Positions 29,499 through 36,859 of a stretch of 64,000 nt of DNA are shown in pieces. The stretch is from CAIURC01 sp043777315. Lineage in GTDB: Bacteria; Verrucomicrobiota; Verrucomicrobiia; Chthoniobacterales; Chthoniobacteraceae. Made by a program: the position numbers and the translations under genes. Position 1 is the first letter of the stretch; each line of letters starts with the position of its first letter. A model generated the notes under the pieces. It did not search any database and was not told the DNA's origin. It saw only the letters and a program-made list of their open reading frames with translations. The DNA is taken from contig JAYVPW010000097.1 in the NCBI GenBank assembly GCA_043777315.1, forward strand, positions 1 to 64,000, written 5' to 3'.

Positions 29499-32400
29499 TA
29501 CGCTTCACCTCCGTGATGTTCAGCTTTGCTTTCGTGGCTCTCGTGATGATGCGGCCGGGAGTAAGCACCGATCTTGTCTGCGCCGGGCATTTTCAGGTTC
29601 GGATTGCGGATGCGCGCGAGATACCAGACGCGTGTATTCACGTTGAGATATTCGAGCAGGCGGTAGCCGCGTTCGCTGGCACGAAGCTTCGAGACGCTGC
29701 TCTCCGGGTTGGCGATGTCGCCAAAGGTGATCGCGTCGTTCGGGCAGGCCTGCGCGCAGGCGACAGTAAAAGCGTCGGCAGGAATGCGAAGGTTATCCGA
29801 GTCACGGGCGTTCACTTTCACCGCAATCTTGGCCTCTTGAATCCTCTGCACGCAGAACGTGCATTTTTCCATCACGCCGCGCATTCGGACGGTGACGTTC
29901 GGGTTCTTCTGCAGCTTGATCGAATCCTCCGTGCCTTTCGGCGCGGTGAGGTTCCATTTGTAAAGGCCGTGGTCTTCGATCTTGCGCTGGTTGTAGTCGA
30001 AGAAATTGAAGCGCCGGACCTTGAACGGACAGTTGTTCGCGCAGTAGCGAGTGCCGATGCAGCGGTTGTAGGCCATGACGTTGATGCCGTCATCGCTGTG
30101 GACGGTGGCATTGACGGGACACACCGTTTCGCAGGGTGCGTTCTCGCAATGCTGGCAAAGCATCGGCTCGTAAACCATCTCGGGGTCGGCAGTCTCATCG
30201 CCGACTCCGGCGAAGTAACGATCGGTTCGGATCCAGTGCATCTCGCGGCCGTTGTTCACCTGCTCTTTCCCGACGATCGGAATGTTATTCTCCGACTGAC
30301 AGGCAACCATGCACGCGGAGCAACCCGTGCAACTAGATAGATCAACCGTCATCCCCCACTGATGCTCGTTGGTCAGCGGCGGATGCGAGTAGAGAGAACT
30401 GGTGACGACCTCGGTTTTTTTGCCATCGACGATCTTCCATTCCGCCTCCGCGTCCATGCCGAGGGACTTCGCGAAATCGGGCTGCGCCTTGTATTGCTCC
30501 AGCGTTCCCTCGCGCACGAGGTCAGGTCCGCGACCTTCCAAGGTTCCGTGTTCCTGAGTCACGGCCAGCAGATAGTGATCGCCAGTTTTTTGAATCTTGG
30601 CTCCGACAATGAAGTATGGCTGCGCGGTGGTGCGAAGCGGGTAGGCGTTGAAGCCGGGGCTTTTCCCGGTCGCATCCTGGCCGCCGACGCGTCCGACGAA
30701 ATCGCGTCCGTAGCCGAGCGAAATCGAGAGCGAATTGTCCGCGTGACCCGGTGCGATGAAGACCGGGATTTTCATCGACCGGGCTTGCAGCGTGATCTCG
30801 ATCACGTCGCCATTTTCGACTCCGAGTTTGGTTGCGCTGGCGGGGCTGATTTGCGCGGCGTTGTCCCAGGTGAGCTTGGTGATCGGGTCGGGAAGCTCCT
30901 GAAGCCAGCCGTTGTTGGCGAAGCGCCCGTCGTCCACTTTCATGTCGGCGGTGAGGACGATTTCAAACGTGTTTTCGTCGAACGCCGGTGACTTGAAATT
31001 CTCTTTCGTGAATGCCGCCGACGCGCCAGAGACCGCGAGCGACTCGGGCTTCGCGACGCTGTCGGCGAGGAACCCGTCGTGCAGGAATTTCGCCCACGCC
31101 ACGGTGAAGTCGGCGGGGTTGGCGAGCTGGCGGAAAGTGTCCTGAACGAGCTCGGGGCCGTGCGGCTTCGCGCGCCCGGCGAATTTCGCGAGCACATCGA
31201 GCTCCGACCAGCCGTCGTAGAGCGGCAGGATCATGGGCTGGATGGAAAGATGGCTGCCGTCGGTGGCCAGCGCGTCGCCCCACGATTCGAGGTAATGCGC
31301 GAGCGGTACATGCCATGTCGCGAGCTGCGTCGTCTCGTCTTCGTGATGTCCGACGCGGATGACCACGCCCTTTTTCTCGTCGCGAAAACTCCTCAAAACC
31401 TTCGCGAATTCAAGGTCAGCGGGGGCGTTGTAAACGGGGTTGCCGCTCACAATGATGATCGCGCGGGTCGTGCCGTCGCTGACCGATTTCGTGAGTTGGG
31501 CGATGCTCGCCGCCGGCTTCGAGGTCGAGCGGCGACCGACGAGCGTCTTTCCGAAATTGCCGAGCGCGCTGTTGATTCCCGCGACGATCGCATGGACAGC
31601 TTCGGGCTGGCGCGCTCCGACGAGGACGAGGCTCTTGCCCTTGTTTGCCAAAAGGTCTGCGGCCGACTCCTTGACCCACTCTGCATGCAACTTCGCGGCC
31701 GCGGGCGGCAGATCTTTGACCAGCCCGGCGATCCCGGCATCGCTTGTCTTCGCGCCGATTTCCTGCGCAAGCGCAAGTGCGAACGCCCCGATCTGGCTCG
31801 CCGGCACGCGCAGCCGATGATCAGCCATGCCGCCGGTGACGGTGTAGCGATTCTCGACGGCGTAGAGCCGGTTCATTTTCACCGCTCCGTCTGGCTTCCG
31901 GCGCGCCGTAAATTGGCGCGTCTGGTCAATGGTCGATTCCGTCCCGAGAAAGTCGCAGTCGAGCGCCATGATCACGTCGGCTTTCTCGATTTGCGGGATT
32001 GCTTCGATGCCGTCGCCGAACGCGGCATTGCCCGTCCCACCCGCGAGCGGCTCGTAAACCGCCCAGACTGCTTTCGGGAACTTCTTCTCGATCTCGCCGC
32101 GCAGCCGTTCACGGGTCGGCGACTGATTTTGCTCGAGCAAAAATGCCAGCCCCGCGCCGTCGCCAGCGCCTTTGATCAGCGCATCGAGTTCCTTCTCAAA
32201 CGTCGCCGCGTCCGACTTCGCGCCGCTTTTCAGAAAGGTCTTCGAACGATCCGGATCGTAGAGATCGAGGATGGAAGATTGCGCGAAAAGATCGGTCGCA
32301 CCTTTGCTCGCCGGGTGCAGCGGATTGCCTTCGATCTTCGTCGGACGCCCGTCGTACGTCGTGACCACGAGCGGGATTGCGCCGCGACGCGTCGGATAGG

Positions 32401-32704
32401 CGCTGGCGAAAAAGAGCGCCTTGCCGGGGATCGACCATTCCACTCCGCGCGTGAAAGGAACCAGATGTTTTTCCGGCCGCCGGCAACCCGCAAAACTCAG
32501 CCCCGCCAGCGCCATCGACGCGCCCATCAACTGCAAAAAATTGCGCCGCGAAACATCCCCGCCGCCAAACTCCGACGCACCCTGCGGAAACTCCCGCTCG
32601 AGCCAGCCACGGAATTCCGGCGTGTCGCCGAGCTGCCCGAGACTGCGCCAGTATTTCTTGCCAGTCGTGGCCTCCGGCGGGTGAGTGAAAACGCGTTTGC
32701 TCAT
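29498..32704 (-). CDS. actB: Alternative complex III subunit ActB (Tat-exported Fe-S protein with molybdopterin-fold domain)
   Basis: 1068 residues. A Tat signal lies inside the N-terminal part (SRRNFLQLMGASMALAGLSF at about 52-72, then a Cys). A large domain of the molybdopterin oxidoreductase fold (about 75-740) carries no obvious pterin-cofactor cysteine cluster, as is known for ActB. The C-terminal ferredoxin-like domain has its clusters in CTGCSACMVACQSENN (about 790), CQHCENAPCETVCPVNA, CIGTRYCANNCPFKVRR, CTFC and CAQACPNDAI: enough cysteines for four clusters. It moves electrons from quinol (ActC) to the hemes of ActA/ActE on the periplasmic face. Confidence 0.95.
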   Translation of the reverse strand: MSKRVFTHPPEATTGKKYWRSLGQLGDTPEFRGWLEREFPQGASEFGGGDVSRRNFLQLMGASMALAGLSFAGCRRPEKHLVPFTRGVEWSIPGKALFFASAYPTRRGAIPLVVTTYDGRPTKIEGNPLHPASKGATDLFAQSSILDLYDPDRSKTFLKSGAKSDAATFEKELDALIKGAGDGAGLAFLLEQNQSPTRERLRGEIEKKFPKAVWAVYEPLAGGTGNAAFGDGIEAIPQIEKADVIMALDCDFLGTESTIDQTRQFTARRKPDGAVKMNRLYAVENRYTVTGGMADHRLRVPASQIGAFALALAQEIGAKTSDAGIAGLVKDLPPAAAKLHAEWVKESAADLLANKGKSLVLVGARQPEAVHAIVAGINSALGNFGKTLVGRRSTSKPAASIAQLTKSVSDGTTRAIIIVSGNPVYNAPADLEFAKVLRSFRDEKKGVVIRVGHHEDETTQLATWHVPLAHYLESWGDALATDGSHLSIQPMILPLYDGWSELDVLAKFAGRAKPHGPELVQDTFRQLANPADFTVAWAKFLHDGFLADSVAKPESLAVSGASAAFTKENFKSPAFDENTFEIVLTADMKVDDGRFANNGWLQELPDPITKLTWDNAAQISPASATKLGVENGDVIEITLQARSMKIPVFIAPGHADNSLSISLGYGRDFVGRVGGQDATGKSPGFNAYPLRTTAQPYFIVGAKIQKTGDHYLLAVTQEHGTLEGRGPDLVREGTLEQYKAQPDFAKSLGMDAEAEWKIVDGKKTEVVTSSLYSHPPLTNEHQWGMTVDLSSCTGCSACMVACQSENNIPIVGKEQVNNGREMHWIRTDRYFAGVGDETADPEMVYEPMLCQHCENAPCETVCPVNATVHSDDGINVMAYNRCIGTRYCANNCPFKVRRFNFFDYNQRKIEDHGLYKWNLTAPKGTEDSIKLQKNPNVTVRMRGVMEKCTFCVQRIQEAKIAVKVNARDSDNLRIPADAFTVACAQACPNDAITFGDIANPESSVSKLRASERGYRLLEYLNVNTRVWYLARIRNPNLKMPGADKIGAYSRPHHHESHESKAEHHGGEA

Positions 32705-32716
32705 CGAAAATATCCG

Positions 32717-33391
32717 TTAGCGGTGGCAGCCGAAGCAGTTGCCGTCGGGGGGCTTGATGTGCCACGCCTTTTTGAGCTGCGTGCCGAGTTCTTCCTGCGC
32801 GTCTTTGACCGATTGGCCGGGCTTGGTCGGGGCTTCCCAGCCGAGGTTCGTGATCTCTTTCAAAGGCCGCAGTGCCGATTCGGGATGCCGGTGGCAATCG
32901 AGGCAAAAATCCATCGAAAGCGGCTGTGCGTGGAAGACGACGTCCATCTTGTCCACCCGGCTGTGGCAGCTCACGCATGAGACGCCGCGGTTCACGTGCG
33001 CCGAGTGATTGAAGTAAACGTAGTCCGGCGTTTTGTGGATTTGCACCCACTCGATCGGCTTGCCCGTCTGCCAGGAATCGCGCACCGCCTGCAGCTTCGG
33101 GTTGTCCTTCTGAATCTGCCCGTGGCAGTTCATGCAGACCTGCGTGGTCGGCACATTCGAGTGCGCGGCGACCTCGACGAAGCTGTGGCAATACCGGCAA
33201 TCCATCCCGACCTGCCCGACGTGGATGTCGTGCGGAAACGGCACTGGCTGCACCGGCTGATACCCGACGTTCGTGTATTTGTTCGTGAAGTAATACCCAA
33301 ACCCCGCCGTCAGCGCGCCGCCGAGCACGAGCAGGCAGAGGACGATTTTGAGCGGCAGGAAATTACTCGACCGTGGGAAGATGTTCGCCAT
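32717..33391 (-). CDS. actA: Alternative complex III subunit ActA (pentaheme cytochrome c)
   Basis: 224 residues. One N-terminal membrane anchor (about 14-36) and five CxxCH heme sites: CRYCH, CMNCH, CVSCH, CLDCH and CFGCH, the last close to the C-terminus. The additional histidines (PFPHDIHVG, FNHSAHVN) fit bis-His ligation. It is the first gene of the operon; the upstream 184 bp hold two palindromes and a likely promoter. There is no good Shine-Dalgarno sequence before the ATG, as for most genes here. Confidence 0.96.
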   Translation of the reverse strand: MANIFPRSSNFLPLKIVLCLLVLGGALTAGFGYYFTNKYTNVGYQPVQPVPFPHDIHVGQVGMDCRYCHSFVEVAAHSNVPTTQVCMNCHGQIQKDNPKLQAVRDSWQTGKPIEWVQIHKTPDYVYFNHSAHVNRGVSCVSCHSRVDKMDVVFHAQPLSMDFCLDCHRHPESALRPLKEITNLGWEAPTKPGQSVKDAQEELGTQLKKAWHIKPPDGNCFGCHR

Positions 33392-33475
33392 GCGTCAGGT
33401 TTGAACGGAGCGTCGGGAAATCGAGAGTGCGGCGGTCTGCATCGAAAAGGGACGGGGATTTTGGCGGCTCGAAAA

Positions 33476-33490
33476 TTCCTTGGCAAGGAA
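33476..33490. promoter_or_regulatory. 15-bp palindrome in the act promoter region
   Basis: TTCCTTGGCAAGGAA, perfect except for the central base. It lies 3 bp from the Rex/CRP-like palindrome and 85 bp upstream of actA. Possible second operator; no family recognised. Confidence 0.4.
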
Positions 33491-33493
33491 AGT

Positions 33494-33511
33494 TTGTGAA
33501 ATATTTCACAA
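33494..33511. promoter_or_regulatory. 18-bp perfect palindrome, Rex-type (or CRP-core) operator before the act operon
   Basis: TTGTGAAATATTTCACAA is a perfect palindrome 103 bp upstream of the actA start. It matches the Rex operator consensus TTGTGAA-W4-TTCACAA exactly; Rex senses the NADH/NAD+ ratio and represses respiratory genes. It also contains TGTGA-N6-TCACA, the CRP core. Which regulator binds cannot be decided from this window, because neither gene is present here. Confidence 0.6.
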
Positions 33512-33527
33512 GCCCTCGATTTTTCAA
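33499..33527 (-). promoter_or_regulatory. Possible sigma-70 promoter of the act/oxidase operon
   Basis: On the minus strand TTGAAA (33527-33522) is followed after 17 bp by ATATTT (33504-33499), or after 18 bp by TATTTC. The -10 region would lie inside the Rex-like palindrome, an arrangement that fits repression. The -10 match is weak. Confidence 0.3.
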
Positions 33528-33575
33528 ACTGACGGGAAGGTGCCGTTGGATTCCCGAGCGCGGATTTCGCCCCGC

Positions 33576-35246
33576 TCAGGGGCGCGGATCATTTGGAATG
33601 GAGGAACGCTGGCGCAACAATAAAACGTCCTGCCGATCTTTTTGCGGGAAGCTCTGCGTGACCTCCATACCCGGCCGGCGCTCCGCAAATTTCTTCCGCG
33701 ACTGCTCCAGCGTTAGCACGAACGGCGTCTCCGGCGGCACCTCTCCCATCCCGCTCGCATACTGATATGGCGCGCGGAGATAGAAGATCGCTGGCAGGTA
33801 ACCCGGCTCGTAAATGAGCAGCCGCTGACCCACCGGAATCGCCGCGTCGATCGCCGCCGCCATCGGGCGCAGCTCGTCGCGGCGGTTGATATTCGGGACG
33901 ATGGCGACCGCGTAAAAGATGGAAGCGACTCCGAGCAATGTGCCACTGAAGACGGCGAGAAGGTCAGTTTTGGCGTCAGCAAAACGCCGCACGAACAACG
34001 CGGCACAAACCGCGATAGGCAAAGTGACGATGAGGGCCGCGCGAACCGCTTCTGCAAGCTGCGGGAACTTTGAGGAGTCGGAGAGCGGATTGTGGGCGAG
34101 GAAGCTCACGAGCGGCGCGGCAATTGAGGCAAGAAAAAGGAGCGCCGCCACCGATCGATTTGCCTGATGCCACCACCAGCGGAGACGCTCTTTCCCGTCC
34201 TCCCAACGGAACTCCGCCGCCAGCAGCAGCGCGATTGGTGCGCCGAGCGGCAGCACGTAGCGCGGCAGCGTGCCGGGGATCAGGAGCACGGCGAAAAAGC
34301 ACCCCGCGACCGCCACACCGACCGCTCCGAGATTGGTCCGATCGCCTCGGAGCGATTTCCAAAATCCGCCCGCCATCCGCGCCGAGCGCAGCCTCGCCGC
34401 GAGCAGCCACGGCGCGAAGATCAGCCACGGGAGCTGATCTCCGAGCGCCCGCGGGATGTTCAGCAAAAAATTTCCGGCGTTGAAATCGCTCTCCGTGAAC
34501 CGGTCGATTCCCTGCCGTTTCCACACCGCCGCCGCCTCCTGCGCTTCCGGCGATTGGAAAAACGGCACGGCCCACGCGGCAAAAATCGCCGCCGTGATCG
34601 CGAGCCCCGCGAAGTGCGCCGGATGCCACAGCCAGCGCCATTCGCGCGCCGACCAGAGCGCCGCAATCACGATCGCGTAGAAAAAAAGCAGGTGCAGCGA
34701 CGGACCTTTCGCCAGCGACGCCAGACCGAGAAAAACGAACGGCACCGTCCACGTCAGCCACGGCGATTTCCGCTGCGCCCACCACGCCTGCCACAGCACG
34801 ATCGCGATCCCCGAAATCGGCGCGTAAATCCCCTCGATCTCCGCCCCGGCGAAGCGCGCCTTCGCCAGCAAACCGAGCTGCGTCATCGCAAAGATCGCCG
34901 CCGTCAGCGACGCCTCCACATTCATCCAGCCAGCCCCGCCGCTTACCGCCACGATGGTCCCCGCCAGCGCGAGCACGCAAAGCGCCGACGGCATCCGCGC
35001 GCTCCATTCATTGCGCACGCCGCTGATTTTCATCGACGCCGCGATCAGCCAGTTCACCAACGGCGGCTTGCGCAGAAAGGGTTTGCCGCCGACCGACGGC
35101 ACCAGCCAGCTTCCGCCGTCCAGCATCGTCACCGCCGGCAAAATGCGCCTCCCTTCCTCGCCCTTGATCTCCGTCGAGCCGATCCCCGGCAAAAAAATCG
35201 CCGCCCACAAAACGAGCACGATCGCGAAGGCTTGGAGTCGATTCAC
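33576..35246 (-). CDS. GT39/ArnT-like membrane glycosyltransferase
   Basis: About 556 residues from the GTG at 35246 (VNRLQAF); an ATG at 35288 is also possible. Around ten helices. The first periplasmic loop has PGIGSTEIKGEEGRRILPA, where the acidic residues correspond to the catalytic or metal-binding acidic motif of the ArnT/PMT (GT-C) superfamily, followed by GGKPFLRKPPLVNW, typical of ArnT-like enzymes. These move a sugar from a polyprenyl-phosphate donor to a lipid or protein acceptor in the periplasm. Donor and acceptor are unknown. It ends 184 bp upstream of actA. Its 5' end overlaps the divergent phosphatase gene. Confidence 0.85.
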   Translation of the reverse strand: MNRLQAFAIVLVLWAAIFLPGIGSTEIKGEEGRRILPAVTMLDGGSWLVPSVGGKPFLRKPPLVNWLIAASMKISGVRNEWSARMPSALCVLALAGTIVAVSGGAGWMNVEASLTAAIFAMTQLGLLAKARFAGAEIEGIYAPISGIAIVLWQAWWAQRKSPWLTWTVPFVFLGLASLAKGPSLHLLFFYAIVIAALWSAREWRWLWHPAHFAGLAITAAIFAAWAVPFFQSPEAQEAAAVWKRQGIDRFTESDFNAGNFLLNIPRALGDQLPWLIFAPWLLAARLRSARMAGGFWKSLRGDRTNLGAVGVAVAGCFFAVLLIPGTLPRYVLPLGAPIALLLAAEFRWEDGKERLRWWWHQANRSVAALLFLASIAAPLVSFLAHNPLSDSSKFPQLAEAVRAALIVTLPIAVCAALFVRRFADAKTDLLAVFSGTLLGVASIFYAVAIVPNINRRDELRPMAAAIDAAIPVGQRLLIYEPGYLPAIFYLRAPYQYASGMGEVPPETPFVLTLEQSRKKFAERRPGMEVTQSFPQKDRQDVLLLRQRSSIPNDPRP

Positions 35247-36852
35247 CGCCCGCCTTTCGCACGAAGCCCGCGTCGCCGGAAGCCTCATTTTCACAGCCCT
35301 CGCAGTCCTCGACCCCGCGCCTCTTTCGGCGGCCGAACCTCCATCTTTCAAGGCGAAAGCCGAGCATGTCGTCCTCGTCGTTTGGGACGGAATGCGCCCC
35401 GACTTCATCACGCCGGAGCTCACCCCCACACTCTCGGCGCTGGCGAAAAGCGGCACCTTTTTCGCCGACAACCACGCGCACTACATCACCACGACCGAGG
35501 TCAACGGCACCGTCCTCGCCACCGGCGTTTTTCCGCGCCAGAGCGGCATCGTCGCGAACCGCGAATATCGCCCCGACATCGATCCGCGCGAACCCGTGCC
35601 GACCGCGCACATGAACACCGTCCGCAACGGCGACCGCGTCTCCGCCGGCAAGTATCTCAGCGTCCCCACCGTCGCGGAGATCGTGCAAAAAGCCGGCTTT
35701 CGCACCGCCGTCGCCGGCACGAAACCGATCGCGCTGCTTCACGATCGCAACCCCATTCGCAGCAGCGCGCACGGCTCGGCGATCGTCTTCGAGGGGCATA
35801 CTTTCCCGGCGGAATTATTCGCCCGGCTCACCGCTCATTTGGGAAAATTTCCCGACTACCCCGACACCGCCGTCACGCTCGAGGACGCCCGCCCGAACTC
35901 CCGCCAAAACGCCTGGACCACGCGCGCGCTCACCAAAATTCTTTGGCAAAGCGGCGTCCCAAAATACAGCGTCCTCTGGCTCGGCGACCCTGATTTCAGC
36001 CAGCATCTCACCGCACCCGGCAGCCCGACCGCGCTCGCCGCGATTCACGACAGCGATCAAAATCTCGGCATCATGCTCGCCGCCCTCGACCGGCTCGGGG
36101 TCCGCGAAAAAACCGATGTCTTCGTCGTCAGCGACCACGGCTTTTCGACCGTGGCGAAGACGGTCAATCTCACCGCGTTTTTCGCCGCCGGCGGCATCAA
36201 CACCGTCCGCGAATTCAAGTCCACGCCGCAGCCCGGCGAGGTCCTCCTCGTCAACAACGGCGGCAGCACCGGCATCCACGTCATCGGCAAATCCCCCGAC
36301 CTCACCACGCGCCTCGTCGGTCTCCTGCAGCAGAGCGAATTTGCCGGCCCGATTTTCACGCGCGATGCGCTCCCCGGCACGTTCAGCCTGCGCGATGGCC
36401 GCATGGATTCCGCCGACGCCCCCGACATCGTCTTTCCATTTCGCTCCTTCGCCGGCCGCAACCAGAACGACGCGCCGGGCCTCATTTTCGGCGAAACAAA
36501 ACGCCCTGGCTACGGTACCCACGGCACGCTCGGCCGCACCGATATTCACAACACGCTCGTCGCCGCCGGCCCCGACATCCGCGCGGGATTCCGGGATGAA
36601 TTTCCGACCGGCAACATCGATGTCGCTCCGACCATCCTTCATCTCCTCGGCCTGAAATCGCCTGCCGCTCTCGACGGTCGCATCCTCACCGAAGCCCTCG
36701 CCGGCGTCGAATGGGACGCCCCGAAACCCGCGATCAAACGCCTCGAAGCCACCCGCGAAATCGGCTCCGCGACGTGGCGGCAATGGATTCAAACGACGAC
36801 CTTCGCGGGCGGCGTTTATTTCGACGAAGGCAGCGCGGCGGTGGAAAAATGA
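35164..36852 (+). CDS. Secreted alkaline-phosphatase superfamily hydrolase (phosphodiesterase/nucleotide pyrophosphatase-like)
   Basis: The catalytic core runs from HVVLVVWDGMRPDFITPEL. D of WDGMRPD and the Thr of TTTEVNGTVLATG match the metal-binding Asp and nucleophile region of type I phosphodiesterases. The second metal site is in VFVVSDHGFSTV (D, H) and the third His in GTHGTLG. Before the core is a signal-like stretch (AGSLIFTALAVLDPAPLSAA), so the enzyme is exported. No ATG or GTG lies just before the signal; the TTG at 35164 is the nearest candidate and the true start is uncertain. Any start before 35246 overlaps the divergent glycosyltransferase gene. The 3' end is 7 bp from the pyc stop (convergent). 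Substrate unknown. Confidence 0.78.
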   Translation: MISVEPIPGKKIAAHKTSTIAKAWSRFTARLSHEARVAGSLIFTALAVLDPAPLSAAEPPSFKAKAEHVVLVVWDGMRPDFITPELTPTLSALAKSGTFFADNHAHYITTTEVNGTVLATGVFPRQSGIVANREYRPDIDPREPVPTAHMNTVRNGDRVSAGKYLSVPTVAEIVQKAGFRTAVAGTKPIALLHDRNPIRSSAHGSAIVFEGHTFPAELFARLTAHLGKFPDYPDTAVTLEDARPNSRQNAWTTRALTKILWQSGVPKYSVLWLGDPDFSQHLTAPGSPTALAAIHDSDQNLGIMLAALDRLGVREKTDVFVVSDHGFSTVAKTVNLTAFFAAGGINTVREFKSTPQPGEVLLVNNGGSTGIHVIGKSPDLTTRLVGLLQQSEFAGPIFTRDALPGTFSLRDGRMDSADAPDIVFPFRSFAGRNQNDAPGLIFGETKRPGYGTHGTLGRTDIHNTLVAAGPDIRAGFRDEFPTGNIDVAPTILHLLGLKSPAALDGRILTEALAGVEWDAPKPAIKRLEATREIGSATWRQWIQTTTFAGGVYFDEGSAAVEK

Positions 36853-36859
36853 GCCGCGC

